Position numbers and translations under genes: made by a program
DNA from: Pseudomonas frederiksbergensis
GTDB taxonomy: Bacteria; Pseudomonadota; Gammaproteobacteria; Pseudomonadales; Pseudomonadaceae
Direction of reading: 5' to 3'
Length of the DNA stretch: 64,000 nucleotides
NCBI RefSeq assembly: GCF_035751725.1
Contig: NZ_CP142104.1
Coordinates: forward strand, 4,278,001 to 4,342,000
Part shown: positions 61,201-64,000 of the stretch, one piece after another
Layout: the number at the start of each line of letters is the position of its first letter
Numbering within the stretch: the stretch's first letter is position 1
The notes under the pieces: generated by a model
What the model was told of the DNA's origin: nothing
The model's input: only the letters and a program-made list of their open reading frames with translations
Databases searched by the model: none

Positions 61201-62167
61201 TCGCAGCCCTGACGTTGACCGCCCCGCTGGCCGAGGTATCAACCATGCTCAAATGCCCATTGGCATCGAGCTGAATATCACCACCACTGGCAATCAACTT
61301 GCCATCCAACTTCACCCCAACCCCAGCCTCGGTGCCGACCAACTTGATCGCCCCGGCATACATCCCACCCAACGCCGAAGAGTCGATCGCCAGCTCCGGC
61401 TTGGCGCTGCCGTCATCAGCGCGAGCGGTGGCGCTCAAAGTCTCTGCATTGACGTCGTTGCGCCCGGCCACGATCGTCAGGTTCTTGGCCTGGATCTCGG
61501 CGTTGATCTTGGCGCTGCGGGTGATGATTTCGAAGTGATCAACGTTGCTGGCATTGAGGCCCGCGCCTTCGATGGCGACGCTGCCCTGATCCACTTGGTA
61601 GCGGTCCAACCGACCGTTTTCCACCACCGGTTTGCCGGTGCTCAAGGTCACTTTCGGACTGTTGATGAAGCCGCAGCCGTTGCAGGTGATGCCATACGGG
61701 TTGGCGACGATGACGTGGGCCGATTGCCCCGCCACTTCGGTGTAGCCGCGCAGTTGGCTGGGGTTGCCGCCGTTGACTTCGTTGAGGATGGTTTGCGCGG
61801 CTGAGCCTTTGAGATTCGGGTTGCCGAGGATGATCCCGCCCAGTTGCGTGGACTGCGTACGGGACGTGGCGTTGTTGAGGATCACGCCGTTGCTATCGAC
61901 GTTGTAGTCCTTGAACTGGTTGTGGGACAGGCCGTTGGCATTGGGCTTGGCGATGTTGACGATGGGCACGCCGTTGCCCGCGCGGTCGAGGCCGGTGCCA
62001 GGCGCGCTGACGACGATGCCCTCGGCCTGGGCCCACATTGGTTGCCAGAACATGACGTTGGCCAAGAGGAACGCCAGGCCGCGCTTGGGCATGCCGAGGA
62101 ACCGCTCGCGGTTTTTCAGGGCAGCAGAAGGTTGGCGGGCCAGGAAGGCGTATTGGCGGTCGTCCAT
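52205..62167 (-). CDS. cdiA: CdiA/FHA-type contact-dependent inhibition exoprotein (TpsA)
   Basis: 3,320 residues. An extended signal region (RGLAFLLANVMFWQPMWAQA) precedes the two-partner secretion domain at about 50-300 (GLSHNQFKDYNVDSNGVILN, ANPYGITCNGCGFINSPKVT). FHA-1 repeats of ~20 residues (LDNRGGELSSNADVTL-type) run from about 380 to 1900. An AT-rich, tyrosine-rich segment sits at about 1960-2210. The CdiA marker ETNPVLTDLKSFTSSDYLL is near 2405, FHA-2 repeats to about 2900, and a DUF637-type pretoxin (LKDTTSSESLKGYVVSGMLG) before two cysteine pairs (CGNDGQC, CGQNKGLC). The frame stops at 52205, before the toxin. CdiB, 21 bp upstream, exports it. CDI delivers toxin into touching kin cells. 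Confidence 0.88.
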   Translation of the reverse strand: MDDRQYAFLARQPSAALKNRERFLGMPKRGLAFLLANVMFWQPMWAQAEGIVVSAPGTGLDRAGNGVPIVNIAKPNANGLSHNQFKDYNVDSNGVILNNATSRTQSTQLGGIILGNPNLKGSAAQTILNEVNGGNPSQLRGYTEVAGQSAHVIVANPYGITCNGCGFINSPKVTLSTGKPVVENGRLDRYQVDQGSVAIEGAGLNASNVDHFEIITRSAKINAEIQAKNLTIVAGRNDVNAETLSATARADDGSAKPELAIDSSALGGMYAGAIKLVGTEAGVGVKLDGKLIASGGDIQLDANGHLSMVDTSASGAVNVRAASLDAKGPVYAGTTLNAQVQGDLVNRQTLAARDGISLSAGGQLSNNGIIEAGVNADNTRNASGNVSLTAQNLNNNGKSIVASRNLTTNIAQTLYNQAGTLSAGQTATVKAGTLDNQNKGRVLSSGALGVTADKLLNTQGIVSSNGNLTANVGQLINSAGELSSLSNATLRVASLDNVAGLVAAGQMLDITASSQINNQGGRLTASTNAQLNAGSLDNRQGSLSAQGLNLNLAGQLLNAQGSVISSDTLQLKAGQVNNTAGRIASAKALDANVTGLDQQDGELFSNTSLSLDMNQGQLNNQGGLINASGTLLLNNLKDVNNQNGEISSKQAFILAARNLDNSSGKLLSNQGLMLSIAQVLNNARGAISAASLDSRSNSLDNSDGLISSRGRLDLTVDTLLDNQRGSLIADGVLLLAADRLDNRVGEIVGKTGLNATVNTVDNRQGTLISTDALELTATSLDNRQAGLIGATKALDLDVDDLDNRGGELSSNADVTLVSQNLDNSDGGQVFAGQALKLTVDKLLNRTKGLLSAKAGLELDGGFLDNSGGYLISQQNQRIDLSRDLLNSQGQLSSEGSLDVTAANLTNTGGSLSSAKDLTVHSLGGLDNQGGELVTDGALLLTSAALDNREQGHISAKGAVDVTTGAFDNSQNGRLNSASTLNLVAGQVTNQDGGSIGSQGALTASVTGLDQQGGKLFSNASLSLDMNNGQLNNQSGLINAPGTLLLKNLNGVNNKGGEISSAEAFTLAAQNLTNDNGKLLSSQGLTLRIAQALNNVKGMIGAATVDTHAQSLNNNGGTITSRANLVLTVDQQLDNQAQGLISAAQLLTLNSGNLNNQGGSVLAGGAVVLNAMALNNSANGLINAQGDLTLNADSLDSSDGGEVSAKGDINLTLASLTQDGGRLLGEKAVTLNLGNGDLNNRNGLITAKGPLTFNALRDLNNQGGEISSSQSFDLKGRTLDNSGGKLISSQNLGLDGQALINQNGLISGWQGLLVKGTSLDNRNNGTLSSRNGNVNLNLLGNLLNGNGGALVSQGSLGVTAASVDNTKGILSSGGAQNLNLSGALDNGQGGLIDSGAGLTIKATSVANVSGAVNAQQTLTLHANNVNNRQGTLVGNAEVNLNLNGALDNSAAKLASAGPLTIKGATAINNQGGQIASQDQMSLLTGSLDNSNTGTVAAKNALTITATGAVQNHSNGLIYSQTANIELDAASLANGKGEMQGQTGLDLQLSGDLDNQGGKLIAQTGDVSLTAANIDNRGGTLAAIKGALEARTVGVLRNGFDVNNKGGVIQAQRLNLRALAGLNNNGGRIAAQAGDVIINTAGLNNRSGGLYATGLINANGASLDNSAGQIAGNRIELGLSGILVNTGGILESDSTLAVRAASVNNQSGKLRALGTSGKTDFQIGGLFDNRNGVLETANNELTLNVAGFQNLGGSVLHTGSGIFDVSTANLTNAGGSLVTRGGLTLNADTWINSSVIQAGRLTVNVNNLTQTETGQLLASTRLEGKGGNWVNNGLIASDGSLALQLTGRYSGNGRVTSLGDMAVDAAAIDLSSMASITGGATTTIGGLGGLGSLNNYGRLTSAGSLNINAGIVNNYGTVAGASGLKLTASTLLNDQGGFLFSGGDMKLRVGSLTNRKSDVYALGNIDVARNEQGGRSALMENDSGTMESGLDFSINADSIVNKRGEFRTEAELYSSALGFRCYSCDSLPYSMDRQPSSHLVYQQQYRVVVSGDSTAKAASLIAGRDLSIKGGSLLNSMSSVTAGHDIAVSVDDFENSGAALGDYASHYYYSANNLTLEQMRQVINYNIYNDAGYTEGGVRFWNSAGVETVEYSRIQQIGFKPPDRESYQLIGPVVLWLGMTWSRTSSVVLGESKYSTGVRAELPDFIKNSTPFSRVVVSSTSSDSLVPAIIQAGGNVSITATNKITNGVERPFSTGISTSSRNTTTAASGSGKTTVVTLNSQLPPDLAQQQINPLTLPGFTLPSGQNGLFRLSGQGTSNASASQAPIAPQNWTIGSSAVSALDRSVGVPITDVRPIEIADQSQLSTIDRQVQPLNGGQTSAPPPASIAGQSLARVTGLPSATVSSKPHKYLIETNPVLTDLKSFTSSDYLLTKLGYDADTSAKRLGDGLFEQRLIQQAVVARTGQRFIDGQTSDEGMFKYLMNNAIASKDALNLSVGVTLTAQQVAALTHDIVWLEEHEVNGEKVLVPVLYMAQANNRLAPNGALIAGQNVTLIAGKDLENAGTLRATNNLSATASQNLANSGLIEAGNRLDMLGGNDIVNKSGGIIAGRDINMNAISGDVTNERTLTTAGFSNRGYTHRQDYADSASRIEATNDLTMGAGRDVNSVGSVMASGRDTQIDAGRDVNIISAQQQSSSTGGVRRSSITQLSSNVDAGRDVIVNAGRDFNAVASQISADRNVALAANENMTVSSGADESHYYYKSKKVTSQKDHVKQIGSTVSAGGDVSMSAGKDMALISSRVNAGDEAYLVAGENLDLLAAQDSDYSLYEKKKKGSWGKKKSRRDELTKVTHIGSQIITGGDLTLVSGGDQRYQVAKLNSGNDAALLSGGAITFEGVKDLRQESHTKSNTSLAWNSMKGKGHTDETLRQSQLVAKGDLVIKAVEGLNIDIKHINQKSVSQTIDAMVKADPELAWLKEAEKRGDVDWRRVEEIHQSFKYSNSGLGVAAQMVLAIVLAVVTGGAGAGLVGATAGTFSAGFANAVLIAVENKAINSAISNKGDLGAVLKDTTSSESLKGYVVSGMLGGIGNSLGYDPTTLGFDWNSAGQIVLKTSADTLVQTALQGGSLGDNFVDNLLGAVIDIGGAVAANKVGNLTLAEGSPTKIAAHALVGGLKSMAMGGDFKAGALAGGANEALVGYLAELALPEGYDPNRPGSEQAKANLLAMSQLLGVLTAVVSGSDPRIAADIAANATQYNYLTHSDLERAAKKLQGCGNDGQCIGEAYTIYHELSERQTLEALVGCGQNKGLCAGFSKLVRGGTSQERTAP
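56500..61000. repeat. Filamentous hemagglutinin repeat array in cdiA (approximate limits)
   Basis: Some 70 degenerate ~20-codon units, each built as LxNxGGxLxSxxxLxLxAxxL, encode the beta-helix shaft. At DNA level the units share CTGGTTGTT-type blocks on the plus strand (complement of AACAACCAG). Some larger blocks are near duplicates, for example GQLNNQSGLINAPGTLLLKN and GQLNNQGGLINASGTLLLNN, about 1,260 bp apart. Confidence 0.8.
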
Positions 62168-62188
62168 GATCGGGTCTCGTGCAGCGAA

Positions 62189-63895
62189 TTAGATGGATAG
62201 GTCGAGGCGGAAGTAGATCGGCGCTTCGCGCTCGGTCAGGGCGTCCGGACGTTCCAGGGAATGGGCGAAGGTGACGCTGGCGCTCAGGTGTTGGCCGCGG
62301 GCAAACAGCTCCAACGAGTTGCTCGACATGCGTCCGTGCTGATCGCCGTTGTAGCGATCGCCCCGAATGACGCCCTGGTCGTAACCGAGGCTGGTGCCGT
62401 ACTCGGCGAACACCGGGCGCAGCCATTCCAGGGTCACCGGGCGGCTCCAGCGCAGGTCGTTGCGCCAGTAGCCGCCGCTGTCGCCGGACAGCGACTGATC
62501 CTTGTAGCCACGGATCGAAGACTGTCCGCCCAGGCTCATGCGTTGCGGGCTGAACAACACGTCTTCACTGCGCTGGCCGGTCATCAGGCTGCTGAAGCTG
62601 AAGGACTCGCCCCACACCTTGAACGGTTGCAGATAGCTGGCGGTGGCGGTGTATTTGCGGTAGCGGGCATCGGCCTGGCCGGGACCCGGATCGTTGTCGC
62701 CCTGGGCATCGAAAGCGCCGATGCCTTGCTGCACGCCCAAGTCCAGGTTGACGAAAGCGTTGCCGACCCGGCGACCGTGGTTGATGCCGAACTGGCCCTC
62801 ACTGAGGCGATTGCTGCTGACATCGAGTTTGCTGTCCTCGATGTAGCTGTTGGTACGCAGGTAGGCCAGGCCGGTGTTGAGTGAGGTTTTGCTCACGGCG
62901 TCGCGGTGGATCACCCGCTCGACGCGCAGCTGATGGTTCTGGCTGTCGCCGGTCTGCTTGAAGTTGAAGCCGTTGGCCGGGATCTGCGAGCGGTATTCGC
63001 TCTGGCTGTAGGTGTAGCTAAAGTTCCACCAGCCCCAGGGCAGGTTGTAATACAGCATGGCGTTGTTGGAGGTGTGCTGGTGGTCGGTCATGGCATCGTG
63101 ACCGCCGCGCAACATCAACTGATCGGCCAGCCCCAACGGGCTGTCCCATTCGAAACTGGTGCCCCACTGTTGTTCGCCGGTGCTGCGCTGGCCGTCGTTG
63201 CTGCGGGACAAACCGGCGCGCCACGGCTTTTGCGGATCGTTGGTGACCAATACTTGGCTGCCGCCGACGTTCTGGCCGGGGGTCAGCTCCATTTTGGCCT
63301 GGTTGGACGGCAGGCGGTTGAGCTGGTCCACCAGTTGCTCGATTTCCCGCAGGTTGACCAACTCCCCGGTCTCGCCGGGAAACGCCATCGCCAATTCCCG
63401 CTCGGACAACCCGCTGTTTTCGGCGCCCTTCAGGCCTTCCAGTCGCCCCTCGACCACCAGCACCTGCAAATGGCCGCTGGAAAGATACTGTTGCGGCAAA
63501 TACGCCCGGCTGGTGACCAGGCCTTTTTCGATGTAGTGATCGGTGATGACTTTAAGCAGTTCGTTGAGCTGCGGCACGCCCAGGCATTGGCCGATGTAGG
63601 GCTTGAGCAAACGTTCCCGATCGCTGGCGGACAAACTGTCGGCGCCTTTGAGTTCGATGGACTTGATGGGGAAGCAACGGGTATCGGCAGGCGCTGTCGG
63701 TTGGGTAGGCTTCGCCTCCTTGCCCGGCAGGTCCTTGAGTTCTTCGAGGCGCCGACGCTGCTCTTCGAGCAAGCGATTCTGGCGTTCGCGGATCAGGTCA
63801 GTGTCACCAGGAGTCGGGGCGGCGTTAGCAAGGGAAAGCGGAGAAAGGCACAGCAAAGCCACGCACAACCTCGCCCAAGGGGCGGGTGAGAACAT
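62189..63895 (-). CDS. cdiB: CdiB/ShlB-type outer membrane transporter (TpsB)
   Basis: 568 residues with signal peptide MFSPAPWARLCVALLCLSPLSLANA cut into the mature N-terminal helix (RERQNRLLEEQRRRLEELKD). Two POTRA domains (about 75-230, with CFPIKSIELKGADSLSASDR) precede a 16-strand barrel. The TpsB plug-loop signature SIRGYKDQSL and the C-terminal IYFRLDLSI with terminal strand are visible. It translocates CdiA across the outer membrane through its TPS domain. It starts the leftward operon cdiB-cdiA-toxin tail-immunity. An inverted repeat sits 21-69 bp upstream. Confidence 0.92.
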   Translation of the reverse strand: MFSPAPWARLCVALLCLSPLSLANAAPTPGDTDLIRERQNRLLEEQRRRLEELKDLPGKEAKPTQPTAPADTRCFPIKSIELKGADSLSASDRERLLKPYIGQCLGVPQLNELLKVITDHYIEKGLVTSRAYLPQQYLSSGHLQVLVVEGRLEGLKGAENSGLSERELAMAFPGETGELVNLREIEQLVDQLNRLPSNQAKMELTPGQNVGGSQVLVTNDPQKPWRAGLSRSNDGQRSTGEQQWGTSFEWDSPLGLADQLMLRGGHDAMTDHQHTSNNAMLYYNLPWGWWNFSYTYSQSEYRSQIPANGFNFKQTGDSQNHQLRVERVIHRDAVSKTSLNTGLAYLRTNSYIEDSKLDVSSNRLSEGQFGINHGRRVGNAFVNLDLGVQQGIGAFDAQGDNDPGPGQADARYRKYTATASYLQPFKVWGESFSFSSLMTGQRSEDVLFSPQRMSLGGQSSIRGYKDQSLSGDSGGYWRNDLRWSRPVTLEWLRPVFAEYGTSLGYDQGVIRGDRYNGDQHGRMSSNSLELFARGQHLSASVTFAHSLERPDALTEREAPIYFRLDLSI

Positions 63896-63915
63896 GTTCG
63901 ATCCCTCGACAGAAA

Positions 63916-63964
63916 TGACATCAAAATAGTGGCGCGATATTAATGAGCCATCATTTTGACGTCA
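63916..63964. promoter_or_regulatory. Interrupted inverted repeat upstream of cdiB
   Basis: TGACATCAAAAT (63916-63927) and ATTTTGACGTCA (63953-63964) match as inverted arms in 11 of 12 positions, 25 bp apart, in the likely cdiB promoter. A regulator binding both half-sites or each arm singly is plausible. Confidence 0.45.
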
Positions 63965-64000
63965 ACCAAACGTGCATATTTCGAGGTGATTGGCCTAGCC

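Noticed and set aside
56490..61804. Several long forward frames (up to about 480 codons) opposite cdiA
   Set aside because: Repetitive valine/alanine-rich products that mirror the FHA repeats; shadows.

Overview
The window is a GC-rich gammaproteobacterial chromosome segment, almost certainly from a Pseudomonas of the fluorescens group. The evidence is gene content and order: plpD, a FimV-like gene, a MarR gene and recQ lie together as around PA3339-PA3344 of P. aeruginosa, and a gbuR-gbuA cluster with two transporters and a 42-residue PA1414-type protein lies together as around PA1414-PA1422 (both recalled, not searched). REP-type palindromes with the GTGGCGAGGG core also occur throughout.

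Layout. 1-15.4 kb is core-like: the start of a nitroreductase gene, TrkH potassium transporter, AraC regulator, a 159-bp hairpin element, an Mpo1-like protein paired with an HD-domain oxygenase candidate, an LpxH-like phosphatase, AraC regulator plus EamA exporter, a SelW-like redox protein, PlpD, FimV-like protein, MarR regulator, RecQ, a YecA-family protein and a DUF454 membrane protein. 15.5-17.4 kb holds a decaying Ig-like/RCC1-like gene. 17.4-29.3 kb is a complete type I secretion adhesin locus: a 2,123-residue LapA/MapA-like adhesin with retention module, LapG-type cleavage site, VWA domain and RTX repeats, divergent from its TolC-like, ABC and HlyD-like exporter genes. 29.4-40.1 kb carries a DTW-domain protein, the 4-guanidinobutyrate (gbu) catabolic cluster, a LysR/MFS pair and an NCS1 permease. 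40.1-45.2 kb holds small conserved genes (CvfB-like, TorF-like, DUF6279 lipoprotein, DUF899, DUF3077).

45.2-64 kb is a contact-dependent inhibition (CDI) type two-partner secretion locus transcribed leftwards: cdiB, a 3.3-kaa cdiA, a frameshifted toxin tail with a DUF4926-like immunity gene, and then about 6 kb of AT-rich DNA containing at least five further orphan toxin-tail/immunity modules in various stages of decay. The modules are separated by two families of short dispersed repeats, two decayed REP-associated tyrosine transposase (RAYT) copies and a frameshifted brnA antitoxin gene. Many immunity genes look intact while only the last few codons of the matching toxin survive; others (a deaminase toxin and its partner) look nearly complete. 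This module array is the most unusual part of the window.

How the genes work together: the T1SS adhesin operon and the CDI locus are two independent large surface-protein systems (biofilm adhesion and interbacterial competition). PlpD is a third secreted surface protein (type Vd). The gbu cluster imports and hydrolyses guanidino compounds under a divergent LysR regulator. No rRNA, tRNA, CRISPR array or prophage was recognised.
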